NCBI GenBank assembly: GCA_018715445.1
Contig: DVLP01000309.1
Location: 1-9,763 of the forward strand
Source of the DNA: Candidatus Avipropionibacterium avicola
GTDB taxonomy: Bacteria > Actinomycetota > Actinomycetes > Propionibacteriales > Propionibacteriaceae
Length of the DNA: 9,763 bases
Reading direction: 5' to 3'
Shown one piece after another: positions 1 to 5,130 of this stretch. The position numbers were made by a program, and so were the translations under genes. Position 1 is the stretch's first letter. Each line of letters begins with the position of its first letter. The notes under the pieces are model-generated. The model was not told the DNA's origin. It was given only the letters and a program-made list of their open reading frames with translations, and made no database searches.

Positions 1-66
1 CGGACACTCCCGTACCGTGGCTGGTGGTCCGGGTGTGCACCCGGCTCCGGGACGAGAGGACTGGCC

Positions 67-485
67 GTGCTCAGGCGTGCGTTGATGGCAGGTGGACTCG
101 GCGGGCTGGTGGTTGCGCTGTCCGGGTGCCGTCTCGGGCCCACGAGGAAGGAACGACTGAACACCGCCGTGGCCGAGGCCGAGCATGTGACCTCGTCCGA
201 CCTCAGCACCAGCGGCGGCGGGACCATGCGTACGCAACTGAATGGAGACATCCACTTCGACGTTGCCGAGGATCAACCGCTGACCGCACTCGATCAGGTG
301 TGGCGCACCGTGGTCGAGTACGTGTTCGACCTCGACGATGGACATGGCGGACGCACGGTGTTGGTGCCGCACACGGGGCCGATGGCTCCTCGGTGGAGCC
401 ACGACAGTTGTTGGGTCCCGCGGTCGCCAACCACCACGGCTCCGTCGCCTTCGTCTTTTTCTTTGAGCACTACGGTCTCGTCTGA
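67..485 (+). pseudogene. Small lipoprotein gene, probably frameshifted
   Basis: A GTG start at 67 follows a good ribosome binding site (GAGAGGA, 54-60). The N-terminus is a textbook lipoprotein signal: basic start, a Gly/Leu/Val-rich core and a lipobox ending L-S-G-C at residue 21, so the product would be lipid-anchored outside the membrane. This frame stays open to a TGA at 499-501 (144 residues), but its last part becomes Pro/Ser/Thr-rich and loses GC-ending codons from about 390. The neighbouring frame, ending at TGA 483-485, instead reads like real protein there (…LLGPAVANHHG…FFEHYGLV). I infer an indel around 345-375 that separated the N- and C-terminal halves; the intact protein would have had about 140 residues. 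No family is recognised. If the frameshift is not real, the gene is 67-501. The lipoprotein start is firm; the frameshift is moderate. Confidence 0.55.
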
Positions 486-490
486 CCCGC

Positions 491-538
491 ACCCGACCTG
501 AGCCTGCACAAGCGTCGACAGGCAGCCCAGGTACGGGT
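491..538 (+). terminator. Branched stem-loop after the lipoprotein gene
   Basis: ACCCGACCTG (491-500) pairs with CAGGTACGGGT (528-538) through ten base pairs with one bulged A. It encloses a second small stem, GCCTG (502-506) with CAGGC (519-523). The structure sits between the lipoprotein gene and the ArsR promoter. There is no U-tract, so it is only a candidate factor-independent terminator or RNA structure. Confidence 0.35.
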
Positions 539-569
539 TGGCCCACATCGGGAGCGAGGCAATAAACGC

Positions 570-598
570 TTGTCCGAACCGCTCACCACGCCTATGGT
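570..598 (+). promoter_or_regulatory. Sigma70-type promoter of the arsR operon
   Basis: A -35-like TTGTCC (570-575) and a -10-like TATGGT (593-598) are separated by exactly 17 bp. The predicted start point, 7-8 nt after the -10 box, falls at 605-606, on the A of the ATG at 606. This predicts a leaderless mRNA, which is common in actinobacteria and explains why no Shine-Dalgarno sequence is properly placed before that ATG. The -10 box lies inside the palindrome at 594-617. Confidence 0.55.
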
Positions 599-617
599 TA
601 GGCATATGCCTAACCAT
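594..617 (+). promoter_or_regulatory. Perfect 24-bp palindrome, likely ArsR autorepression operator
   Basis: ATGGTTAGGCAT is followed immediately by its exact reverse complement, giving 12 + 12 bp with no mismatch and no spacer. The palindrome overlaps the -10 box, the predicted transcription start and the first four codons of the repressor; the start ATG at 606 begins its second half. Twofold symmetry suits a dimeric winged-helix repressor, and the position suits steric block of RNA polymerase. Binding by the adjacent ArsR protein is inferred. Confidence 0.7.
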
Positions 618-944
618 GACGATGAGCTCGACGCCGTGATCCGCGCCCTCGCGGATCCGACGCGCCGAGCGGTCGTGGAGCGGTTGGTGAAGTCCCCTGC
701 GATCGTCTCCGAGCTGGCGGCGCCGTTCCCGATGGCGCTGCCGTCCTTCATGCAGCACCTCGCCATCCTCGAGAAAGCAGGAGTGATCGTGTCCCAGAAG
801 CAGGGCCGCGTTCGCACCGTCAGCCTCCGCCCGGGGGGCCTCGACGTGCTCCATCTCTGGCTCGGGGAGCAACGCTCCCCCGCAGAACACCAGGCAGACC
901 GGCTCGGCATCCACCTCGCACGAACAGCCCCGAAGGAGACCTGA
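606..944 (+). CDS. ArsR-family winged-helix transcriptional repressor, cysteine-free type
   Basis: 112 residues, the usual size for ArsR/SmtB-like regulators. Residues 10-30 form the opening helices (ALADPTRRAVVERL), the helix-turn-helix lies at about 33-58 with MALPSFMQHLAILE as the recognition part, and the wing follows at 60-74 (GRVRTVSL). The protein contains no cysteine at all, so the classical ArsR/SmtB thiolate metal site is absent; it probably belongs to the non-metal class found next to SRPBCC-domain proteins. I chose ATG 606 because the promoter and operator place the mRNA start there. In-frame ATG 594 and TTG 570 lie within or upstream of the promoter. It is the first gene of an operon: its stop is 1 nt before the reductase gene. 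Predicted role: repress its own operon through the 594-617 palindrome. The inducer is unknown. Confidence 0.88.
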   Translation: MPNHDDELDAVIRALADPTRRAVVERLVKSPAIVSELAAPFPMALPSFMQHLAILEKAGVIVSQKQGRVRTVSLRPGGLDVLHLWLGEQRSPAEHQADRLGIHLARTAPKET

Positions 945-945
945 C

Positions 946-1599
946 ATGGCTCGCGTACGCATGGACATGTTCACATCGTTGGACGGACACACCCCCGCTG
1001 ACTCCACACCGGAGGATCCGATGGGTCAGGACTGGGGGCGCCTCACGACTGCCTACGCTGCCACCCGGACGTTCCGGCAGTCGGTCCTCGGCGACACGAG
1101 TGGCGCGGGCACGACCGGCGTCGATGATCGGTACGCTGCTGCAGCCGTCACGGGGATTGGCTCCGAGGTGATGGGGGCGGCCATGTTCGGACTGCACGCG
1201 CACCCCGACGACCCGGATTGGCGCGGCTGGTGGGGTGACACGCCGCCGTTCGGCATGCCGGTCTACATCCTGACGCACACCGCGCCGCGGCCGTCATTGC
1301 CGATGAACGGCGGCACCACCTTCCACTTCCGTGACGCGGCGGTCGAGGACGTGCTCGCCGAAGCCAAGGAGGCGGCCGGAGACCTGGACGTACGCATCGG
1401 CGGTGGGTACCGCACGGCGCGTGCCGTCCTGCAGGCCGGGCTGGTGGACGACCTGCATCTGCTCGTCACTCCGATCTTCCTCGGTCGTGGCCACCGCCTG
1501 TTCGACGACCTGGTCGGTGTCGAACGCACCCATGCCCTCACGACGGAAGTGGCAGAGAGCGGCGTCATCCACGTCACCCTGACCCGACAGGAGAGCTGA
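946..1599 (+). CDS. RibD C-terminal / dihydrofolate-reductase-fold oxidoreductase
   Basis: 217 residues, start ATG 946, preceded by AAGGAG (933-938) inside the end of arsR. Features of the RibD-C/DHFR-like family are visible: the N-terminal strand and loop M-D-M-F-T-S-L-D-G-H (6-15), a central ATRTF segment (39-43), and the C-terminal nucleotide-binding signature DVRIGGGYRTARAVL (148-162) followed by GLVDDLHLLVTPIFLGRGHRLFDDL (165-189). Such proteins are stand-alone, presumably NADPH-dependent, cytoplasmic reductases; substrates are usually unknown, and folate or riboflavin activity should not be assumed. Its TGA overlaps the first possible ATG of the SRPBCC gene (TGATGATG), which indicates translational coupling. 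ArsR, DHFR-like and SRPBCC genes often travel together in actinobacteria, suggesting a shared small-molecule response. Confidence 0.85.
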   Translation: MARVRMDMFTSLDGHTPADSTPEDPMGQDWGRLTTAYAATRTFRQSVLGDTSGAGTTGVDDRYAAAAVTGIGSEVMGAAMFGLHAHPDDPDWRGWWGDTPPFGMPVYILTHTAPRPSLPMNGGTTFHFRDAAVEDVLAEAKEAAGDLDVRIGGGYRTARAVLQAGLVDDLHLLVTPIFLGRGHRLFDDLVGVERTHALTTEVAESGVIHVTLTRQES

Positions 1600-1738
1600 T
1601 GATGTCCGAACGCCGTCTCGCCCACTCCGGATTCACCTTGACCCGCGACTACGCCGCGCCCGTCGACCGCGTCTGGGACGCGTTTGCCGTCGAGGAACAG
1701 AAGCGGGCGTGGTGGGGCGACACCGAACGCGTACAGAC

Positions 1739-1742
1739 CCGG
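1739..1742 (+). repeat. Target site duplication CCGG, left copy
   Basis: CCGG directly before the left IS end matches CCGG directly after the right end (2982-2985). CCGG is itself palindromic, so four bases alone are weak evidence, but collapsing the two copies restores the host reading frame. The pre-insertion target was the hexamer CCCGGG. Confidence 0.85.
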
Positions 1743-1785
1743 TGGCGTGACCCCCCTTTGGTTGGTCCGGGTGGTGTGAGAGTCC
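1743..1785 (+). repeat. IS left terminal inverted repeat
   Basis: This 43-bp end matches the reverse complement of 2941-2981 at 33 of 41 aligned positions, with one 2-nt gap. The innermost 12 bp (GTGTGAGAGTCC) are identical, as are TGGC at the tip and a GACCCC block. It provides the transposase binding and cleavage site. Confidence 0.85.
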
Positions 1786-1823
1786 TTGCGGCCCACGAGG
1801 GTGGGCAGGAAGGCTTTATCACC

Positions 1824-2105
1824 ATGACAACGAGGAAGCGACACACGCCTGAGCAGGTCGTGCGCAAGTTGGTCGAGGCCGACCGGTTGCTGGCCGGGGG
1901 CGCGGACACGGCCGAGGTTGCCCGGCAGCTCGGTGTCTCCGAGCAGACCTACTTTCGGTGGCGTAACCAGTTCGGCGGGCTGAAAGCCGAGGACGCTAAG
2001 GAGCTGAAGAAGTTGCGTGCCGAGAATCAGCGGCTCAAGCGTCTGCTTGCTGATGCCGAGCTGGACAAAGACATGCTCCGCGAGGTCGCCAAGGGGGAAT
2101 TCTGA
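1824..2105 (+). CDS. IS3-family transposase OrfA (helix-turn-helix protein)
   Basis: 93 residues from ATG 1824, with AGGAAGG at 1807-1813 as the ribosome binding site. Residues about 8-50 form a helix-turn-helix of the HTH_8/transposase-8 type (HTPEQVVRKLVEADRLLAGG, then VARQLGVSEQTYFRWRNQFGG) that binds the IS ends. Residues about 60-88 (ELKKLRAENQRLKRLLADAE…) form a leucine-zipper coiled coil for multimerisation, as in other IS3 OrfA proteins. It ends at TGA 2103. OrfB continues in the -1 frame across a run of five G, so OrfA is also expected as the N-terminal half of an OrfAB fusion transposase. The frame is open upstream through the IS end into the interrupted SRPBCC gene. Confidence 0.92.
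   Translation: MTTRKRHTPEQVVRKLVEADRLLAGGADTAEVARQLGVSEQTYFRWRNQFGGLKAEDAKELKKLRAENQRLKRLLADAELDKDMLREVAKGEF
2089..2105 (+). other. Probable programmed -1 ribosomal frameshift window
   Basis: OrfA ends …GCC AAG GGG GAA TTC TGA, with the G-run at 2093-2097. OrfB is open in the -1 frame and overlaps the OrfA stop. IS3-family elements normally produce OrfAB by -1 slippage on A- or G-rich heptamers. G GGG GAA (2093-2099) is a candidate, though it is not a canonical A6G motif, so the exact slip site is uncertain. Confidence 0.55.
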
Positions 2106-2938
2106 GCCCGGCCCGCCGACGCGCGGCCGTTGTTCACCTGCGTCGAGTCTTCGACGTCAGCGAACGGCGTGCGTGTCGGCTGGTCGGGCAGCACCGATCC
2201 ACCCAACGCCACACCCCGCCCGCGCAGACTCCTGATGATCCCGACGCTGGGCTGCGGGCCTGGCTGCGCGCCTACGCCGGGGCCCATCCCCGGTGGGGAC
2301 ACCGGCGCGCCTACCACGACGCCCGCGGCCAGGGCTGGGTCGTGAACCACAAGAAGCTCCAGCGGCTGTGGCGCGAAGAAGGGCTACGTGTGCACGTGCG
2401 ACGCCGCCGTAAACGGGTCGGATCCTCGACCGTGCCACCAGTCCCGACCGCCACCTCGGCCAACGTGGTGTGGGCGATCGACTTCCAGTTCGACTCCACC
2501 ACCGACGGCCGACCGATCAAGATCCTCTCCGTCGTCGACGAACACACCCGCGAAACACTGGGCGGCCTTGTGGAACGCTCGATCACCGCCGAGGCCCTGG
2601 CCGCCGAGCTGAACCACATCGTGGCCGCCCGTGGCGCCTCGCCGGCGGTGCTGAGGCTCGACAACGGCCCGGAGATGATCGCGGCAGCGCTGGCCCAGTG
2701 GGCCGGCACCCAGACCGGGATGCTGTTCATCCCACCCGGCGAGCCCTGGAAGAACCCCTTCATCGAATCGTTCAACAGCAGGCTGCGCGACGAGTGCCTG
2801 AACATCAATCTGTTCTGGTCGATGACCCACGCCCAGGTCGTCATCGGCGACTGGAAGACCGAGTACAACCACGACCGTCCGCACTCATCCCTGGGCTACC
2901 TCAGCCCGGTGGCCTACGCTGCGGTCTGCACCCATTGA
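2102..2938 (+). CDS. IS3-family transposase OrfB (DDE integrase core), made by -1 frameshift
   Basis: About 278 residues in the -1 frame relative to OrfA, ending at TGA 2936. The frame is open from the stop at 2051 but has no ATG or GTG before 2342, so the protein is probably made only as OrfAB by programmed frameshifting. The GTG at 2342 is not a credible start because it cuts into an HTH_21-like segment (about 2260-2390; RWGHRRAYHDARGQGW…LQRLWREEGLRV). Counting from 2102, the rve core has the catalytic triad D127 (WAIDF), D187 (RLDNGPE) and E222 (FIESFNSRLRDE); the last two are separated by 34 residues, one fewer than the usual 35. It ends NHDRPHSSLGYLSP, typical of IS3 OrfB. It catalyses strand cleavage and transfer of the element. 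No stop or deletion is visible. Confidence 0.9.
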   Translation: MSPARRRAAVVHLRRVFDVSERRACRLVGQHRSTQRHTPPAQTPDDPDAGLRAWLRAYAGAHPRWGHRRAYHDARGQGWVVNHKKLQRLWREEGLRVHVRRRRKRVGSSTVPPVPTATSANVVWAIDFQFDSTTDGRPIKILSVVDEHTRETLGGLVERSITAEALAAELNHIVAARGASPAVLRLDNGPEMIAAALAQWAGTQTGMLFIPPGEPWKNPFIESFNSRLRDECLNINLFWSMTHAQVVIGDWKTEYNHDRPHSSLGYLSPVAYAAVCTH

Positions 2939-2940
2939 TC

Positions 2941-2981
2941 GGACTCTCACACGACCTGGACCGATCCACGGGGTCCTGCCA
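2941..2981 (-). repeat. IS right terminal inverted repeat
   Basis: This is the partner of 1743-1785, beginning GGACTCTCACAC just 2 nt after the orfB stop and ending in GCCA. Confidence 0.85.
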
Positions 2982-2985
2982 CCGG
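2982..2985 (+). repeat. Target site duplication CCGG, right copy
   Basis: This is the right partner of the duplication at 1739-1742. The SRPBCC sequence resumes at 2986 with GAA TGG GCC. Confidence 0.85.
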
Positions 2986-3353
2986 GAATGGGCCTTTGAC
3001 TTCCGCGTCGGTGGCCGCGATGTCGACGAGGGCAGGTTCCACAACGGGCCGGTCTCACGGTACGAAGCCACCTACACCGACATCGTCGAGCACCACCGCA
3101 TCGTCACCACGTACGACATGTGGCTCGACGGCGCCCACATGTCGACATCGGTTGCCTCATTGGAGTTCGTGCCGACCGATGCCGGGACTTCGTTCACCCA
3201 CACCGAGCACGGCGTCTTCTTCGACCAGTTCTGGGCCGGCGGCCAGGGACGCGAGGAAGGCACTCGCGGCCTGCTCGACGCACTCGGTGTTCATCTCAGG
3301 TGATGCGACGGACCTCTGACCGCACGGCGGAAGGACCTGACGTCCACACGCAA

Positions 3354-3382
3354 CGAGCCCCCGGCCGATGGCCGGGAGCTCG
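3354..3382. terminator. Strong hairpin, possible bidirectional terminator
   Basis: A 13-bp stem (3354-3366 with 3370-3382; one C-A mismatch) closes on a GAT loop. It lies 50 nt after the SRPBCC stop and 58 nt beyond the tRNA 3' end, so it could end transcripts from both sides. No U-tract follows on either strand. It may be part of the mobile-element remnant next to it. Confidence 0.5.
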
Positions 3383-3387
3383 CTGAC

Positions 3388-3436
3388 TGTCACACATGTC
3401 GCGACTCAGGTGTCACCCATGTCTCGACTCATCACA
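3388..3436. repeat. Two direct 21-bp repeats, possible solo end of an IS481-like element
   Basis: TGTCACACATGTCGCGACTCA (3388-3408, central bases differing between copies) recurs as the unit at 3411-3431; the two copies match at 19 of 21 positions with a 23-bp period, and TCACA follows the second. The pattern (TGTCA…ATGTC…GACTCA) resembles the transposase-binding ends of actinobacterial IS481-family elements as I remember them. No transposase gene or opposite end is present in the window, so this would be a truncated remnant. It abuts the 3' end of the tRNA gene. Confidence 0.45.
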
Positions 3437-3439
3437 GGG

Positions 3440-3512
3440 TGGAGCTAAGGGGATTCGAACCCCTGACCTTCTCATTGCGAACGAGACGCGCTACCAACTG
3501 CGCCATAGCCCC
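3440..3512 (-). tRNA. tRNA-Ala, anticodon CGC
   Basis: The reverse complement folds as a complete cloverleaf: acceptor GGGGCTA/TAGCTCC, D-arm GCGC-AGTTGGTA-GCGC, anticodon arm TCTCG-TTCGCAA-TGAGA, T-arm AGGGG-TTCGAAT-CCCCT, discriminator A. The anticodon CGC reads GCG (Ala), and the acceptor contains G3:U70, the alanine identity pair. The base order after the discriminator is CCC, so the CCA end is not encoded and must be added by the nucleotidyltransferase. It lies downstream of, and co-oriented with, the sepX/glpR gene. Confidence 0.97.
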
Positions 3513-3533
3513 ATGCCGTTTCCGGCGACGGCA

Positions 3534-3561
3534 ACTTTAGCACGCAGGCCGCCGCGGTCAC
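3534..3561 (-). promoter_or_regulatory. Candidate promoter of tRNA-Ala
   Basis: On the minus strand GTGACC (3561-3556) and TAAAGT (3539-3534) are 16 bp apart, the second 21 nt before the tRNA 5' end. This geometry would give a short 5' leader removed by RNase P. The match to consensus is modest. Confidence 0.35.
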
Positions 3562-3572
3562 GACTCGGTGGG

Positions 3573-4379
3573 TCAGCCCACCTCGCGCTGCTCGACCTCG
3601 GTGTCGCGCTCCTCGGCGGGGATCGGCGCCAGGGTGGTGTCGGGCTGCTCGAGGGCCTCCATCGCCGGGCCGTCGGCCGTCACGGGCATGCCGTCGGCGA
3701 CGGCCTGGTCAATCTGGGGCCCCGACGACAGGTCGATGGTGCGTACCGTCCGCGGCGCCAACGGCTTGGAGACATAGGTCGGCATCGTGATCGGCAGCGG
3801 ATCCCACAGTGCCGAGGTGGTGCGGACCTGGCTCTTGAGCTGCAGGCCCACCGACTTCTCGTCCGGAGCGGCCTCCTCGATGCGCTGCAGCAGCAGGGTC
3901 GACTCGTCCGAGCAGGACATGATCTCGGTGTAGCGGGCGTCGAGGTCCCGCTTGAGCACGGTCACGCTGAACCGCGCCACCACGACGAAACCGACCAGCA
4001 GCACGCCGGGGACGGCGATCGTGAACCAGGGCAGGTATCCCAGGCCGCAGACCGCGACCACCACGCTGGCGACTGCGGCGAGCACGACGAGCACCCGACG
4101 GCGACGCCGGGCTGCCAGATCTTCCAGCCGCTGCAGGTCCCGTACGGCGGCACGACGCGTCAACGGCGTGGAGACCTCAACGCTGCGGATCGGGGTCCCG
4201 TCCTGGTCGACCAGGGCAGCCGTACCCCGCGAGATGACCCGCATGGAGTCGGTGAAGGCCTCGACCGAGTCGTCGCTCGCGGTCGACTGTTCCCGCGACC
4301 GCAGGAACAGCGGCACGAGATATGCCAACCATGCAATGGCAATGATGGCGAAGATCAGACCGGGCAACACATCGGACAC
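3573..4379 (-). CDS. SepX/GlpR-like divisome membrane protein
   Basis: 268 residues from a GTG start. One transmembrane helix lies at the N-terminus (about 6-26), then a basic cytoplasmic stretch with a coiled-coil-like helix (74-95), then two closely spaced transmembrane helices (about 96-116 and 118-138) and a long C-terminal tail. The tail has the conserved actinobacterial block WDPLPITMPTYVSKPLAPRTVRTIDL (about 192-217). This architecture and position match SepX of Streptomyces and GlpR of Corynebacterium (Rv0996 in M. tuberculosis), membrane proteins that act at the division septum; GlpR is the membrane partner of the MoeA-like Glp, whose gene is two genes upstream here. The last 30 residues are acidic (PAEERDTEVEQRE). 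It follows the acetyltransferase gene by 30 bp in the same direction, so it is probably in one operon. No good Shine-Dalgarno sequence precedes the start. Function is by homology recognised by eye. Confidence 0.8.
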   Translation of the reverse strand: MSDVLPGLIFAIIAIAWLAYLVPLFLRSREQSTASDDSVEAFTDSMRVISRGTAALVDQDGTPIRSVEVSTPLTRRAAVRDLQRLEDLAARRRRRVLVVLAAVASVVVAVCGLGYLPWFTIAVPGVLLVGFVVVARFSVTVLKRDLDARYTEIMSCSDESTLLLQRIEEAAPDEKSVGLQLKSQVRTTSALWDPLPITMPTYVSKPLAPRTVRTIDLSSGPQIDQAVADGMPVTADGPAMEALEQPDTTLAPIPAEERDTEVEQREVG

Positions 4380-4409
4380 GTTACGTGTTGGTCACGATCG
4401 CGTGCCTGA

Positions 4410-5120
4410 TCAGTCTCGGTGTGTCCCTCGATCCGTTCGCTGGTTCGGCTCCTGTGAGCCGTCACGGCTCGACCGCCAGCGCGCGAGCAGTCCGCCGGGC
4501 ACCTCCTCGGCGTTCAACGCGAAGATCAGGTGGTCGCGCCAGTCACCGTTGATGTGCAGGTAGCGCGGCCGCATCCCCTCCGACCGGAAGCCGAGCTTGT
4601 CCACCACCCGCAGGCTCTTCGCGTTCTCCGGTCGGATCGCGATCTCGATCCGGTGCAGGCCGACGACCTCGAAGCAGTAGTCGGTGGCCATGGCCACCGC
4701 CGTCGGGATGATTCCCTTGCCTGCAAAGCGTTCGTCGATCCAATAGCCGATCGATCCCATGGCCGCCGAGCCGCCGACCAGACCGGACACGGTGACCTGA
4801 CCGGCCACCTCCGGCGCCCGCCGCCGTACGTCGTCGGGTGTCTCGGGGTCGGCGGCAGCATCCCAGCACACCGCCCAGGGCAGCATCCGACCCTGTCGCG
4901 CCTGCTGGTCGAAGGCCCGCACCATCTCACGGAAGTTCGCCGGTCCCGCACCGCCACCGGGCGGCAGGGTAGCGTCCCACGGCGTCAGCCAGGCCTTGTT
5001 CATCGCACGGATCCGTCGCCACTCGGCCTCGTCACGGCGCTGCAGGGGACGCAGCACGACCGGCCCCTCGGTCAGCGTGACCGGCCACCGGGTGTCGACG
5101 GTCCCCCACGCCCGGCGCAT
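4410..5120 (-). CDS. GNAT-family N-acetyltransferase, RimJ-like
   Basis: 236 residues, ATG start 11 nt after the Glp stop. The N-terminus TLTEGPVVLRPLQRRD and WLTPWDATLP (about 45-53) are typical of the actinobacterial RimJ-like subgroup (Rv0995 position). The acetyl-CoA pyrophosphate loop is R131-F-A-G-K-G136, after the strand GSIGYWIDE; motif B is visible in HRIEIAIRPENAKSLRVVDKLGF (156-178), and the domain ends GDWRDHLIFAL. The insertion at 85-110 (AAADPETPDD…) is charged and probably a surface loop. The family acetylates protein N-termini or small molecules with acetyl-CoA; the 'ribosomal protein' target implied by the RimJ name is not shown. Conserved placement between glp and glpR suggests co-regulation with those division genes. 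The C-terminal 25 residues are polar and probably disordered. Confidence 0.86.
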   Translation of the reverse strand: MRRAWGTVDTRWPVTLTEGPVVLRPLQRRDEAEWRRIRAMNKAWLTPWDATLPPGGGAGPANFREMVRAFDQQARQGRMLPWAVCWDAAADPETPDDVRRRAPEVAGQVTVSGLVGGSAAMGSIGYWIDERFAGKGIIPTAVAMATDYCFEVVGLHRIEIAIRPENAKSLRVVDKLGFRSEGMRPRYLHINGDWRDHLIFALNAEEVPGGLLARWRSSRDGSQEPNQRTDRGTHRD

Positions 5121-5130
5121 CGTCAGTTGC

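Larger units (their letters stand above)
1743..2981 (+). mobile_element. IS3-family insertion sequence, IS407-type, complete (1239 bp)
   Basis: The element begins TGGC and ends GCCA, with imperfect terminal inverted repeats, orfA and orfB in overlapping frames, and a CCGG duplication on each side. A 4-bp duplication is characteristic of the IS407 group of IS3, and the OrfA/OrfB sequences resemble that group (RFGG/QFGG-type OrfA, FIESFNSRLRDECLN in OrfB). Its boundaries are independently proven by the exact restoration of the SRPBCC frame on removal. Both orfs are intact, so it may still be active. Confidence 0.93.
1602..3303 (+). pseudogene. SRPBCC (AHSA1-like) gene interrupted by an insertion sequence
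   Basis: The left piece (1602-1742) encodes 47 residues, including …TLTRDYAAPVDRVWDAF, a typical SRPBCC/AHSA1 opening. The right piece (2986-3303) encodes 105 residues, starting EWAFDFRVGG and including a FHNGPVSRYEATYTDIVEHH segment and a hydrophobic-ligand-domain C-terminus ending at TGA 3301. Between them sit an IS element (1743-2981) and the second copy of its CCGG target duplication (2982-2985). Joining 1742 to 2986 gives an uninterrupted 152-residue protein, a normal length for this domain. Start ATG 1602 is preferred over 1599 because AGGAG (1589-1593) is then 8 nt away. It is the third gene of the ArsR-controlled operon. In its present state no complete SRPBCC protein can be made. No other damage is visible, so the insertion looks recent. 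Confidence 0.9.

Noticed and set aside
29..44. CCGGGTG-TG-CACCCGG hairpin before the lipoprotein gene
   Set aside because: The loop is only 2 nt (or 4 nt with a 6-bp stem), it has no U-tract and it may lie inside the end of an upstream gene, so it is not called as a terminator.
1..85. Possible C-terminus of an upstream plus-strand gene
   Set aside because: One frame ends at TGA 83-85 and another has good codon composition (…PWLVVRVCTRLRDE…), but the stretch is too short to choose between them.
570..605. TTG 570 or ATG 594 as start of the ArsR gene
   Set aside because: The TTG is the -35 hexamer and ATG 594 lies in the -10 box; neither has a ribosome binding site, and family homology begins after 606.
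294..1278. Minus-strand open frames of 237 and 152 codons opposite the ArsR region
   Set aside because: They are shadows of the lipoprotein, ArsR and DHFR-fold genes, which have ribosome binding sites, domains and operon spacing on the plus strand.
2470..3303. 277-codon plus-strand frame crossing the right IS end
   Set aside because: Its first part is an out-of-frame reading of OrfB; only the part from 2986 is real, as the SRPBCC C-terminus.
4376..4388. ACACGT-T-ACGTGT inverted repeat over the SepX/GlpR start codon
   Set aside because: Six-bp arms around one base are plausible by chance in this DNA, and nothing else links them to regulation.
3396..4409. Long plus-strand open frame of 337 codons
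   Set aside because: It begins by translating the complement of tRNA-Ala (the well-known artefact GxxGIRTPDLLIANETRYQLRHSP) and continues antisense to the SepX/GlpR-like gene.
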